A DNA stretch of 64,000 nucleotides from Escallonia rubra (Eukaryota > Streptophyta > Magnoliopsida > Escalloniales > Escalloniaceae), in NCBI GenBank assembly GCA_033065855.1, contig JAVXUO010002562.1, positions 1 to 64,000 of the forward strand, given 5' to 3'. The position numbers were made by a program, and so were the translations under genes. The notes under the pieces are model-generated. The model had not been told where the DNA came from. It searched no databases and saw nothing but the letters and a program-made list of their open reading frames with translations. Shown piece by piece: positions 1 to 14,530 of the stretch. Numbering within the stretch: position 1 is the stretch's first letter; each line of letters begins with the position of its first letter.

Positions 1-1659
<1,659 letters not shown>

Positions 1660-1878
1660 GTTTCCACAAACTTAGCTGCACACACCCAGCATAACAATCA
1701 AAATCCACAACAAAATAAGATACAAACTTACAGGAGTTATTCTCACATCAACAAATTGATAAACAGGTGTGTGAGATAGACGGAGATTACCTGAGCTCGG
1801 GAGGAGTGAAGGCGACGAGGTGGACAGATTGAAGGGGGCGGCTCTGCAAAGTCTCGAGGGATTTTAAGGCTGCTCGTG

Positions 1879-1981
1879 TTTATATGTGTATGCAATTAGG
1901 GCTAGGGTTTTCGTGGCGAAGTCCTGAGGGCCGGGTACGATGAGTAGGTTGTGGTTTGGGCTGGAATACCAGGGCGGCCCA
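1879..1981 (-). promoter_or_regulatory. RPS20 core promoter with telo-box and site II
   Basis: Read on the minus strand there is TATAAA at 1879-1884, AAACCCTA (telo-box) at 1903-1910, and a TGGGCC site II motif at 1976-1981. The leader exon lies just downstream and ends at donor 1791/1790. Telo-box plus TGGGCY elements are the known signature of plant ribosomal-protein and other growth-linked genes, usually bound by TCP and Myb-like factors. The motifs are seen; the binding factors are inferred. Confidence 0.75.
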
Positions 1982-3101
1982 TACCTGCAGAAGGGATTAA
2001 TGTTTTTGCTCAGTATGGAAAAAAAAATCATAAAGTGAAACTTATTTGCCGGCATACAGTATTTTTTAAAAATCTCTGTTTCAAATATTGATTTTCGTTT
2101 GGGATTGGAAAAACTGGTGGAAAAGAGCAGACCATTGGGTGTTGATGGCCCCTTCGCCTCTCGTATTTGTGTTGCGGGTCCGTAAATGATCGAGTACACT
2201 TTGTTTGACGCAGTTCCGGTCGGCCTCCTCATTGTAATATTGTGCTGTAATTTTATGTGTTTGCTATTTTTGGTATTAGATTGTAACATGTATCCGTTTG
2301 TCTCAACAAGTTACGAAAAGTTAGGCTGAAGTATATGATATACTCTGCTTCAGTCTAATTGTAATTTGTATCGTGTATTTAGGTTAGTTGCTATTCTGTA
2401 GTATTTTTTGTAGCAATTGATGCTGACTTTTTATGTAAAATAGATGATATAGCCGTGACGGCTTGTTTTCGTATATGAAATATTTCTCCTCTTAACCAAA
2501 AAATAAAGAAGAAAACGTGGTTCTAAATCACGTTTTTTATATTATGGTGAAACTGAAAAAGAAAATAAAAATGTGGTTCGAAATCACATTTTCTTCTTTG
2601 AAATCTCTGTTTAAAATAGATATTTCTAAAAAATGTGGTATGCGAGTAAATACGTTTTAAAATGCGATAAATAGGTAATTAAGTATTAAAATTACATTAT
2701 TTTGGGGCAAAAACTCTTCTTTTGCCAGAAATATTAACTTGATATATATTCTACACAAGGAAAAATTTTGTTAGATTAAACGGTTAAAACATGATGTACA
2801 ATTAGGCAAAGGAAAAAGGGACTTTGGAAGAGTCAATATTGCTTTTTTAGCATTGGAAAATCAATAAGAAAATATTGCAAATAGGGAGATACAAACTAAT
2901 AAATATTGCGCAAAAGGGTTACCTCTCGCATTACAAGCATGATTGAAAGGGTCACTCAAGACCCAATTTTTTTTGGAAAGCGTTCATTATAGACAAAGAA
3001 AATTTGTAAGTGACTAAATTTATATCCGAGAATCAGCTTCTTAATAGAAAAGATCAACAAACCAAGAGTGTTAATGTGTTAGCATTTGAACACAAAAGTT
3101 C
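1982..3101. other. Intergenic, AT-rich, holds a dispersed repeat
   Basis: No gene is supported. Bases about 2510-2720 belong to a repeat family also present near 20230-20430. Shared landmarks in order are a TCACATTTTCT block, a GTAAATA..GTTTTAAAATG block and an AACTC(T/A)T end. The family is probably an old MITE or LTR remnant. Confidence 0.5.
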
Positions 3102-3104
3102 TTA

Positions 3105-3993
3105 GGTTGTGTTTGGCGACAAGGACAAGGATTCGAGACAGGATAAGGGCATATAAGGTTGGACAAGCTATATCGTCGGATAAGGCCAGACAAGCAACAA
3201 ATTCTGTCAAGCGTTTGGAACAAGTCCGGATTATAAGCCGAATAAGCAATTTACAAAATGTAAAATAAAAAATATATATATACATCACAAAATTTCAGAT
3301 TTGAAGCAACCGATGGAGAACAGTGGTGGACGGAGAAGACGCCGGAGAAAGCGTGAGATCTGAAGCAACCGGTTGAGAGGACGGCGGAAATCTGAAGCAA
3401 CCGGTGGAGAGGACGGTGGAAATCTGAAGCAAAACCGGCGAAGAAGACAGCGGTGGATGGAGAAGATGGGTTGAGGGGGAGGATGAGGCGGTGGACGGAG
3501 AAGACGGCGAAAGGGCGTGAGATTTGAAGCACCGGTGGAGATTTGAAACAACAAAGAAGACGCCGGAGACCTGAAGCAACCAGTGGAGAATACGACAGTG
3601 TGCGAATAAGATAGATTGAGGGGGAGGATGAGATGGTGGACAGAGAAGAAGGCTGAGAGGCCGTGAGGCTGGCGGACGTCAGGCTGTGACGGAGTATGGG
3701 GAGGAAGCTGCCAGCGGTAGGTGGAACATGAAGAGGTCTCTGGCAGCTATGACAATGGCGGTGACGAGAAAGAAAAAGAAAATTAGGGTGGGTTTTTTTT
3801 TTTTTTTTTTTTTTAATCCAAACTCAACATGAATAATTCTATACCACCCCCCCAAGTACAAAATTATCCCACTCCAGTGAGATAAAACAAGTCCGAAGAA
3901 TATCTTATCCGGCCTTTAAGTGCGCAGCCAAACCTCGGATAAGGTTTTTTTTTATCCTATCCCGAGTCATTATCCTTGTCACAAAACACAGCT
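3105..3993. mobile_element. PIF/Harbinger (Tourist)-like non-autonomous element
   Basis: The left end GGTTGTGTTTGGCGACAAGG and the inverted right end (AGCTGTGTTTTGTGACAAGG when reversed) are imperfect terminal inverted repeats. Similarity continues inward through a GGATAAGG-type segment. The element is bounded by TTA on both sides (3102-3104 and 3994-3996), the 3-bp target typical of PIF/Harbinger. No transposase is visible. The centre is a short tandem array. The end sequence resembles Tourist-type MITEs, but the length (889 bp) is large for a MITE. Confidence 0.7.
3290..3670. repeat. Degenerate minisatellite inside the Harbinger-like element
   Basis: Repeats of a roughly 30-base unit with the core TCTGAAGCAACCGGTGGAGA followed by GGACGG(C/T)GGAAA recur through this stretch with deletions and substitutions. 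They keep several minus-strand frames open with low-complexity proline/serine-rich peptides, which are not real genes. Confidence 0.7.
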
Positions 3994-4368
3994 TTAGTGT
4001 TAATGTGTTTCAAGAAGGGGTGAGTTGAACTTAGTCCTGCTGGCGCCTAAGTTGACCCGAATAAACTCTTTACTGTCCAAGCTAAAAAAAGTGTGGATAG
4101 TTGTCTCACTGTGGTTTGATCATGTGCAGGCTATCGTGCCTTCTACTTGAATCAATTTGATGCCTTACTCGTTGTTCCTCTGTAGTGTTTTCGCTTCTAT
4201 TGTTGTTCGTAGTTAGACTTTCATGTTAGTAATAGACTTCTACTGGATGGGGATATTGTTCTGTTGGATTTTGATATACGCTACAGGAGCATTTCTCTAC
4301 ATTTGTTTGACTCTAGTCATGGTATATAGATCTTGAAACCAAAAAAAAAAAGGTGGGTTGGCAGCACA

Positions 4369-4494
4369 ATGGCCGTTTCTTGTTTCTGCTGTTCGTCTTC
4401 TTCAAACCCTTTACACTATCCAACGGTACCGTCGCTCAATCTCCACCTTTGAGGTTGAAGCACTCGACTCTCAATTCAATTAAGGTTCGTTCTT
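4369..4494 (+). pseudogene. Possible first-exon fragment of a plastid-targeted protein
   Basis: An ATG at 4369 opens 27 codons rich in Ser and Cys (MAVSCFCCSSSSNPLHYPTV, then PSLNLHL) before TGA at 4450. In another frame the text continues as PPLRLKHSTLNSIK up to a plausible donor, AAG|GTTCG, at 4494. The composition looks like a chloroplast transit peptide, and the frame change suggests a small indel in a dead exon copy. No downstream exon was found. This is inference from composition only; it could be chance. Confidence 0.3.
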
Positions 4495-4499
4495 GATCA

Positions 4500-5311
4500 A
4501 ATCTCCGTTTCCCTGATCGATTACAATTTGATTCCCCAGTGCATTGGAAATTTAAGATCAGTGATTTGGGGTTTTGCTAGCAAACATAAGGGGTTTTCTT
4601 TAACTTCGCTTTTTCACGTTTATACAAGAGCCAGACGAGCTTAGCTTGTGTCTGTATTGCTCTAGCAAACACGAGCTTGAGCCGTCTCTAGAGATCACGA
4701 CGAACACAAACCAATCAAGAACACCCCTAAATTACAGGAACACAAACATGCGTTAATGAACCTGAATACTCATTAGCTTACAACCATACTTATAACAACA
4801 CTTACGACTCTAACTTGGAATTATAGCCCATATAAATGCAACAGATTGCATAGTGCAACTAAATTACAATAAACACGTAATTGATTTTTAAGGCCTAAGC
4901 TCTCCATGACAGGCACTTAAGACGCCAGAGTTGACTGTTGAGCAACCATGCACAGACGCCATAGTTGAGCAACCATGGACAGGGCCTAACGTTATAGACT
5001 CACCCTATCTAAAGTTCATTCGCAGAGGGAATTCAGCACTCAATTCATCAAGTGCACATGTTGAGATTTCAAACGTCAATGTCAAGGAAATTTAACAGCT
5101 TATGAATTCAAAATGCGAGGCTCCAATTTACCATCTGGAACCAAACACCCATGAGTTTGTGTTCTTTCATCCGCAATCAACAAAAAAAATCTCATGATCA
5201 AAGCCAAAAAAGCTAATTATAACAAAAACTTTCCGAACTAAAGAACACTTAAGCCAACTTGACTCCACATATTGAGCTCTCGACAATACTCCAAGCTCAT
5301 AACCTACTACC
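4500..5311. other. Intergenic, including the RPS13 3' flank
   Basis: No open coding segment is supported. The part nearest 5312 should contain the RPS13 3' untranslated region. Around 4627-4690 there is GAGCTTG/CGAGC-rich text resembling the ends of the hAT family found near 54 kb, possibly a decayed relic. Confidence 0.4.
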
Positions 5312-7049
<1,738 letters not shown>

Positions 7050-7156
7050 GGTTGTTCTGGAGGTGGAGATGCGGCGGCAGTGTGGCAGCGACGGCGGCGG
7101 TAGATTTCTCCCTTCGAAGCGAAAGCACCCAAAGCTCGAAAATGGAAAGAGTGAGA

Positions 7157-7224
7157 TTAGGGTTTTGTTAGCTATGCTATATAGCGGACAGATCAACGGA
7201 GCGAGTTTTTTGGGCTTCGGCCCA
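7157..7224 (-). promoter_or_regulatory. RPS13 core promoter
   Basis: On the minus strand a CTATATAG TATA-like box lies at 7177-7184. AAACCCTAA (telo-box) is at 7157-7165, just downstream and probably near the transcription start. An inverted pair of site II motifs, TGGGCTTCGGCCCA, is at 7211-7224. The set matches that of RPS20 in this window, as expected for co-regulated ribosomal protein genes. Confidence 0.75.
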
Positions 7225-8945
7225 TTGTAACTATAAAGACACGACGTCGTCTATGGGCTTCCCTCCGGAGCCTGCAGGCTTGGCCCCATATGACGGTCTT
7301 CGAATAAGCTCTCCTCTTTTCTTCGATAACCTTTACACACAACTTCATTCACAAAACTGTTAATTCCAAGGTTAGCATGCAATTTCTGACTGAGAGATCA
7401 TATTTATTATTTTAGTTATCATAGTCACGCGATACGTGTGAAAAATAAATTTACTAATATAATATATTTATAATATCAAGCATATTCTTTGTGATGTACT
7501 TTAACACCATTTTTTGAAATGAATTTCAAATTTTAGAAACCAAACATGTCATGAAAAAAAGTTATCTCTTAATAAAATATTTCCGTTTGTATTACATTTT
7601 AAAGAAATCTTTTGATGTCGAGTGTCAATATTGTAAACCAGATAGTTATGTAGCAACAAAGCTACATTATTACGTTAAAGTGGTGTTTATTTTTTATAGT
7701 AATAGCTGTCATGACACACGCGAGACGTGTAAAAAAAAAGTTATATAACCTGAAATTTGTTATAATTTTTTTTTTGAAGCATGACATATAACTGTTTACT
7801 ATCAACATTTTTTTAAATTAATGTTAGGTTGAAAAAATCAAACATCTCCTTGTATGTATTTATTTACTTGGAATTATTTTAAATTATGTTTTGTGTCATT
7901 TTTTAGCAATTTTCTTGTAATGCAAAGTGTCAATATTTCACGTAGATAATTATGTAACACCACTTTTGCAATTCCACAAATTCCTAAGATCATAAAAGGC
8001 TTTCTTTTCTCTTTCTTAATTTTAAATTTATATCACTCTCTCTAGAATTAAATCTTTTAAAGTTTTTAGACTAGCCCAATATTCTCCTACAGATTTTCTC
8101 TAAGAAACATAATCTCCCACCTTTTGTTTTATTTTAATTCACATCAGTAATTTTATTTCTCATTCTATTTCCAATCATTATTTTTGTATAGCCTCACCAA
8201 AGCACAATGCCTTCTTCAGGAAAAATAGCCTCGCTGGTACTTCTAAGATCAACAAAATCTTATCAGGGCAATCTCATATGATCTCACATAAGATGTAGGG
8301 TATTATAATCTTCCCCTCTTGTGCATTAGTGTCCTCGCAATGGCTCAATTACACATAACCTAAGTCTTTTTTCTCTAACAAATATGAGATATACTCGATT
8401 CATCATTCATTATCCTAACCATCCTCTTAATATGGAATATACTCGAATTTGCCTTTGTTTTTTCTAACTATTGACAATCTAACTCGATAGCCCAGTCGGA
8501 GCTCTTGAGAGATGACTTTGATTCCATCCGTAACAACTCGGAAACACAACCATATCACAAGACAATGCAAAGTGAGATATCACACCATATCTTCCTTTTT
8601 ATATGCTACTTCATTGTTCATTTGTTGCCAAAGCGCTTACGATTGCTACTAAAATACAATTTTAATAACGAAAGTGATAATATAAAAACATATAAAGGTA
8701 AAAATAACATTTCTTATATTATTATTATTAATGCAACTAGTAATTTTGTTTTTACTAAATATAAACTTTTTTATGAGCACGCTCCCATATGCAATAAGCA
8801 AGATTAAAACTAGTAAAGATTAGAACTATTTATTCATAGACACAACAAACACAAACTTCACGTCTTTGATCAAATACTATTAAAGACTTAAACTACATGT
8901 CCTTAACCATAATTCCACCCTTACCTCGAAGAACAAGAGTATAAT
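7225..8945. other. Intergenic, AT-rich, no gene seen
   Basis: Long A/T runs and no coding segment with family resemblance. A short stretch near 8625-8665 resembles, in inverted orientation, a stretch near 14650-14695; both can be read as L(L)PK(R/Q)LRLLLK in one frame, so they may be copies of one old repeat. Confidence 0.4.
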
Positions 8946-8957
8946 TAAACCAAAGCT

Positions 8958-9369
8958 CGCAACTTGGAGTGTCCCCCCATCAGTGACGCAGATGCAAAGT
9001 GCTGAGGCACAGAGTGCTTTTGCCAATCTTTTGTGTAGTATACCTGCTCGTGGTTGCGAGGTACATTCCATGCATATCGCTTGTGGCACTGGTGCGGTTT
9101 TGCAGCTGTCTTCTGCCCTGGCCTCTTTTGCTGTTCGCTCAGGTCAAGGTTTGAAACAGGAATGGTCAGCTATGCCTGTGAGGCCTTACTGATGTACGCT
9201 CCTGCTGTTCCCGGCTGTCGTTGTGTTTTGTTTTTGTTCCCAATGCTGGTTTCATGTACCTCTTAACTTGTGGTTTTCTTCGTCACGCTACGTTTAGTTC
9301 TGCCTCTGTAATTATTGTACATATTTTGCGTTGGTATATATTCCTTATTCTCTCAAAAAAAATAATAAA
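8958..9369 (+). mobile_element. 5'-truncated LINE 3' end with target-site duplication
   Basis: The insert ends in an A-rich tail (AAAAAAAATAATAAA) and is flanked by the 12-base direct repeat TAAACCAAAGCT (8946-8957 and 9370-9381). That is the expected product of target-primed reverse transcription by a non-LTR retrotransposon. A short plus-strand frame (8983-9192) remains open but is too short to name. The structure is seen; assignment to LINE rather than SINE rests on the lack of a pol III promoter and the tail type. Confidence 0.75.
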
Positions 9370-11100
9370 TAAACCAAAGCTATAAGTTGTCGTCTCTTCC
9401 ATCTTCGCCTGGCTTTCCAACTTCAGAACCCAGAACATACGTTACATATGAACGTGCTCCTGCGACACAAGCACGCCGGGCACTCTATCGGCCCGTGATG
9501 TCGCCAACATGCACTCTCTTGTGCCAGGTTAGTGGCATAGCATTTTGTAAACCTTACATTAGATTGCCTCAAGTCAACCTCATAGGGTAAAACTGTAAGA
9601 GGCGAAAGGAGAGAACCAAGTAACAGAACTACATCAGAAAATCCTAAGGGAATGATTCCTTTCTCTCCATTTCCCAGTCGCTGAAGTAGCTCCCAGAGAA
9701 CTATCGTTCTGAGCGACACACGACGTGGGCGCTAGCAACTCCATAGCATACTGCAGGACTTACTGACTTGCAAAACTGGTGAGGCAGTTTGCAACTTACG
9801 GTTGGGGCAATCCAGAACTCACAAATGGTTTGCTCTCATAATGTAAACCAATAGGAGAGAAGAAAAATGGGCAGTAAGAGTGGAGGAGAAGACAGATCAA
9901 AGAGAAATGATCTTTACCGTTCTAGTGCACTACCAAACTATATACAGCAAGGGGTCCAACAAAGCGACGAACGTCTGGTACATGTGTACTTGCTAAATTG
10001 CTAGAACCCAACATAATATTGCCTTCCAACGTTGGTAGCACAAAATGTTTGTTGAGAGCAAACGAAATAAAGATAATAAATAAAAAAGAAGAAACTGCAA
10101 AAGAAATCAATAGAGAATACGAGATGAAACGCTACACTAAAAAAGTAGACAGGACACATTTCCACTCCATGAACATCAACACCATACGAATCACGTTCAC
10201 CTGAAAACATGGGAGTCGAATGAATCAGTTTTAATGACCATATCTTCCTATTAATCGCGTTAAACATAAAGCGGCAAAAACATAAACAAAGTGGATGCAA
10301 AGAAGATTGTATGGAACAGAGGCATTATGCAAACGCGGGGGGGGGGGGGGTTGACTTTCGTTAATTTTTCTCAGGTTTAAGTAGAGGTCTAGCCTAGTAA
10401 ATATCATCTTTTTTTCCACACTTCTACGTAAAATATTTAACGTGAGCAATCATATCACCAGAGCTAAAAAGCACGTCACCACCAGAAGTACAGCTTCAGT
10501 GCATGTGGTACAATCATGTCAACTGTACATGCTGTGACAACATCCTTTTACATTTTGACAATATCATTTCCCTCGACAAACTTATGATAACGGGGTCAAA
10601 ACTGTTGTTCCTGGGTTTTCACATGTTCTGAACTCTGCCTCCTGGAAAGGTAATGCAGATGGGAAAAGTGGAGTTTATGCCAACGGTTATAATTTGTATC
10701 CTTTCTGATTAAGTTCAGAGATGAAATCAGTTTGATCTGATGCAATTTAGGATTTTATTGCTTTTACTAGAAGTTTCTAGCACACTTCAAGGGAGATAGT
10801 GGATTTGAGACTTGATAAAAACACTGTTTTCCGGGTAACTTCATTTCACCTCTGCTGTAATATATTGGCACGTAAATAGCTACAACGAACACTCCACAAA
10901 CACTATATATACAGCAGCACAGCATCATAAGAAGTGCCATAAAATTCCTACAAAATTTATTGCAGTGCCAATGCCATCAAGCACATGAAAGAGATGTCTT
11001 CAAATGAAACAACAACAATCATTAGCAACGTATCAAAGGCGCTCCACACAACCATCGGCTTTTAGTTGCTAATAATAAGACCAGACTGTAACTATGTTGA

Positions 11101-11199
11101 CCCTATCAAATGAGATGAACCGATTTAGTAGGGGAGAGTTCGAACCTCCAAGTATAATGTTGTAAGCTTGACCTGGCATTACAGAGTATGTGTGGACAA
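11101..11199 (-). repeat. About 99-bp direct repeat, copy 1
   Basis: Nearly identical to 11494-11592 (copy 2), about 390 bases away. Shared text includes TATCAAATGAGATGAACCGA and TGTTGTAAGCTTGACCTGGC. On the minus strand it contains GGTTCGAACTC, resembling a pol III B box, but no matching A box was found. Confidence 0.85.
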
Positions 11200-11493
11200 C
11201 GCAAAATTTCCCCTGCCGCCTTTTGCCTCTGCTCCTTCGAAGGAGAGATGAATGGAATAAAGGCGTACCAGCTCCTATTACAACATTACAAGTCGAAGCC
11301 AAGTAAGCTCACAAGCGGTGTGAGCCATTGCTCCGTTGTCGCTCCTAAAAAAGACTCAAAAAGAAAAAGAAGGCATCTCTAACTATTCGGTTAGCATCTT
11401 TGACTTAATGAATCACGCCTTTTTCAATAGCAAACTATCATAGTTTGATCCTCAACTTCCAGTTCTAGACTGGGTAATTAACCCCATCTGTGG

Positions 11494-11592
11494 ACCCTTA
11501 TCAAATGAGATGAACCGATTTAGTTTGGGAGAGTTCGAATCTCCAAGGATAATGTTGTAAGCTTGACCTGGCATTACAGTATGTGCGGACAA
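11494..11592 (-). repeat. About 99-bp direct repeat, copy 2
   Basis: Partner of 11101-11199 in the same orientation, differing at only a few positions. A third, more diverged unit at about 11820-11900 keeps only the (A/P)YNI(I/V)(L/V)G-coding part. Confidence 0.85.
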
Positions 11593-12700
11593 TACCAGGT
11601 AGGTACAAACCAAAATCAATCCCTCGAAAAATCCTTTTTCCCAACCCATGTGGCTGGATAAAACGTGAAAAATCTTACAACCAGGTCGTAGCTGTTAGAT
11701 TCCCTTGTCCACTTTAGTGTACCCTTTGAGAGCAAAGTTCATTGTTCTAAATTGGTCAAGGCCGTCACTTAGAACTTACAATTCCATAGGAATCAGTTTT
11801 GCTCAGAAGGGAATCCGGAAAAATAGTATTTTTGACCAGCCAACCACGATGTTGTAGGGTTGACTAGCTGCTACAATGTGTGCAAAGTACCCATGTTGCC
11901 CAGCAAAACGTGGAAATGGAATGAATAGCTGTTCGATTCCATTTTCCATTGACTCCATTCTAGTGTATGAGTTGAGTAAGAATAGTTGATCTAAATAGTT
12001 AAGGCCATCAATCAGAACTTGGTCTTCCTTCGTTCCGCTGAAAAGCAACTTCACACGGAAGAAGTCAGTACACTAAGCTCTTATCATCGTCTACCTCCCT
12101 CTTCTTCCGTCGCTTTATTCAACTTCCATCCTTCCTTTCTCAATGACCTCGAAATCAAAACCCTAACGTAAATATCCAAACGTAACCAAATATTTGAAGT
12201 CGGAAACCCCTATAGGCCATACATGCACATTAACGTTCCTATGTAAATTACTATAAACCAGCTCCCAGTCAGGCTTAAGCACATAGATGTATTTATTCAC
12301 TTGCATAAAAACAAACAACTAACGCGTGATGCATGCTTCTGTGTTTACAACCAGCGCATGGTACATGTTTGTGAACTTATAGTTAAGGTAACCTTAGATC
12401 AAAGGCTCATCTTGTTACCAAGCAACGACCACCAAAACTCGTATAAACATCAGGGTGTTAGATGGCATAAGACAATCTTTCCATTTTTTTCCTAACTCTT
12501 CATTAGCGTTCCTAATAGAACTTCAAGAAGGTCTTGGTATTAGGTACTAAATTATGATGATACGGAGACTACTTCAGCAAAATGTGCAGTTAAATCATAT
12601 GACAGATATAATTAAGACATTAACAACACATTTCACAACATTTGAACTATTAAGCACGTAAAGATTATTTGATAACGCCGTAATAGCAATACTCACACAA

Positions 12701-13144
12701 TCACTTGGCGACCATCCTGGCAATAAAGTCTTCGTACCGGATCTTCCCGTCGGATCCGACATCCACCTCCCGGATCCACTCGTCGAACTCCGCCGGATCC
12801 AGCTTCTCGCCAATACTGGTCAAAATGTGCCTGAGATCCGAAACCACGACGTATCCGGTCCCGTCCTTATCAAGCACCTTGAACGCGTCACGAAGCTGTC
12901 GATCGAAAGGCTCGGGCTTGAGGTGCTTCGACATGAGATCGAGGAACCGCTGGAAGTCGAACGGCGCCGTGAGGCCCTCCTCGGAGATTATGGACTTGAG
13001 CTGGGCCTGGGTAGGGTTGCCGCCGAGGGACCGCATGAGGATGCCCAGCTCCGACGGGGCGATCTTACCGTCGCCGTCGGTGTCGAATAGAGTGAAGGCC
13101 TCCTTCATTGAGGACACTTGCTCGTTGCTCAGGTCTTTCCCCAT
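12701..13144 (-). CDS. CML13: Calmodulin-like protein, CML13 type
   Basis: Intronless, 147 residues. The start is ATG 13144-13142, where the family's MGKDLS begins; an upstream in-frame ATG would add 43 unconserved residues. Arabidopsis CML13/CML14 are known Ca2+ sensors that bind IQ-motif proteins, including myosins, in the cytosol. The first EF-hand loop (residues 21-32, [12 protein letters not shown]) is canonical. The second site is degenerate (around [10 protein letters not shown]). The third loop (92-103, [12 protein letters not shown]) lacks the final Glu. The fourth (128-139, [12 protein letters not shown]) lacks the acidic ligand at loop position 3. So probably only the first hand binds Ca2+ well, as in the known family. 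The C-terminus FIARMVAK is typical. Confidence 0.95.
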   Translation of the reverse strand: MGKDLSNEQVSSMKEAFTLFDTDGDGKIAPSELGILMRSLGGNPTQAQLKSIISEEGLTAPFDFQRFLDLMSKHLKPEPFDRQLRDAFKVLDKDGTGYVVVSDLRHILTSIGEKLDPAEFDEWIREVDVGSDGKIRYEDFIARMVAK

Positions 13145-13599
13145 TTCTGGTTTTCGAGATCTCTGATGTTCGCGTAAAAGTTTTATTTGAAGGTAGGTGT
13201 GAACTTTTGGGGGTTGATCGTGATTAGTTAGAGTATGGGGGTCGTTGTGTGATTTCGTAAAGCCTGACGGCACTTTGTTTATGGTCCAGGCCTGTAGAGG
13301 AAAAGCCCAAAGTTTTTGGGTACTAAATCCACTAGAGCTTCTTTTTAGGCCTAGCCCTAATACTGCGGATCAAGATCCTCTGCTGGTGCTGTACAGCATT
13401 TAACGACAAAAGATTGTCATTTAAAGTGTTTTGTCGTTGATCCTAATACTGCATATTGTATACTTTTAAAAGAATACGGTATAATCATTGTGAAATAAAA
13501 AAAAAAATTTGGTCAAAAAGGTCATTTATATTCATTTAAGCTCAAACAACAATTACGAACTAATTTCGACTATGTACTGTATATCCTGGTATCTACAAC

Positions 13600-14530
13600 A
13601 TGATATATACATCAATCTAACAAGATTTGTTGAGTATCCAATCCCCAGACTTGGCATAACTCCTTGTTCTGAGCTGTGGTTTGGCCTTTCTTCCAACTGA
13701 AGGTTCTATAATGGATTTATTGGCTGATCACCTGCATACAACCTTCCACTGTGGCTTATTTATGCTCAAAGATCCTAGCATTTCTTTCGAGCCAAATCTC
13801 ATAAATGATCACTGCAATTAGAAGCTTGCGTAGCCTAGCATAAAGGCTTTTTCCCTCTGCATTGTGTGGCAATATCCTGAAGAAGTTGATGCCATGAGAT
13901 TGAAGGTATATTCAGCTTCTTTTTGCTGAAAGCCGCTCTCCACATGCCTTGTGCAAATGAACATTGTACAAATAAATAATCATCTGTCTCAGGTTGGCTG
14001 TGGCACATTACACATTGATCATCTTGGATAACATTCCAAGCGTTAAATTTGCCTTGGTTCTTAACCCTCCCTTACACAGTAACCGCAAAATCAGAGCACA
14101 TCTTGGTATATGCCTTTTAAACCATATCAATTTCCACTGAGCAGTCTTGGGTGCTCTAGTTCTTATCCCCTCCCAAGCAGTTTTGATACTGAACTCTCAA
14201 TTGGGGCTTAGCTTCCATGTTATTTGATCATGGTGATTGACATTTAGAGCTCACTTGCTAGCCAATATATTATTGGCACTTCTCATGTCCTCTAATCTAC
14301 CGAGTAGTAATTTCCATGCACTATCCTAGATAACATCACTCACCTTTACATTGATGTGCAGTCCAAAGTCATAGACCAGTCTCTGGTCATATTTCTCAAT
14401 TAGGGAATCTCCATAAGCCATCTATCCAGCCATAGCCATGTTACTGCATCATTCCCCACCTTATGATGAACATATTTGCAAAACAAATCTCTGATCTTCA
14501 ATATTTTGCACCAGGTCCATGATAAAAATA
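13600..14530 (-). pseudogene. Decayed LINE C-terminal (zf-RVT-like) fragment
   Basis: Read on the minus strand, broken frames give text such as KIRDLFCKYVHHKVGNDAVT, WLWLDRW and MCNVPQPT. These resemble the zinc-binding region that follows the reverse transcriptase in plant L1-type elements. Many stops and frame changes interrupt it. Precise ends are not visible. Family assignment is moderate. Confidence 0.55.

Larger units (their letters stand above)
9382..12700. other. Intergenic with repeated units, no confirmed gene
   Basis: A G-run lies near 10337-10350. Between 11.07 and 12.05 kb, three minus-strand units carry a similar peptide motif (QAYNIILG twice, QPYNIVVG once). Short open frames at 9.4-9.7 and 10.0-10.45 kb show no family resemblance. 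The stretch next to 12701 should include the CML13 3' flank. Confidence 0.4.

Noticed and set aside
11120..11150. tRNA or SINE from the GGTTCGAAC B-box-like word
   Set aside because: No matching A box, cloverleaf or tail could be found.
13145..13273. 43-residue N-terminal extension of CML13
   Set aside because: The family begins at MGKDLS and the extension is unconserved leader sequence.
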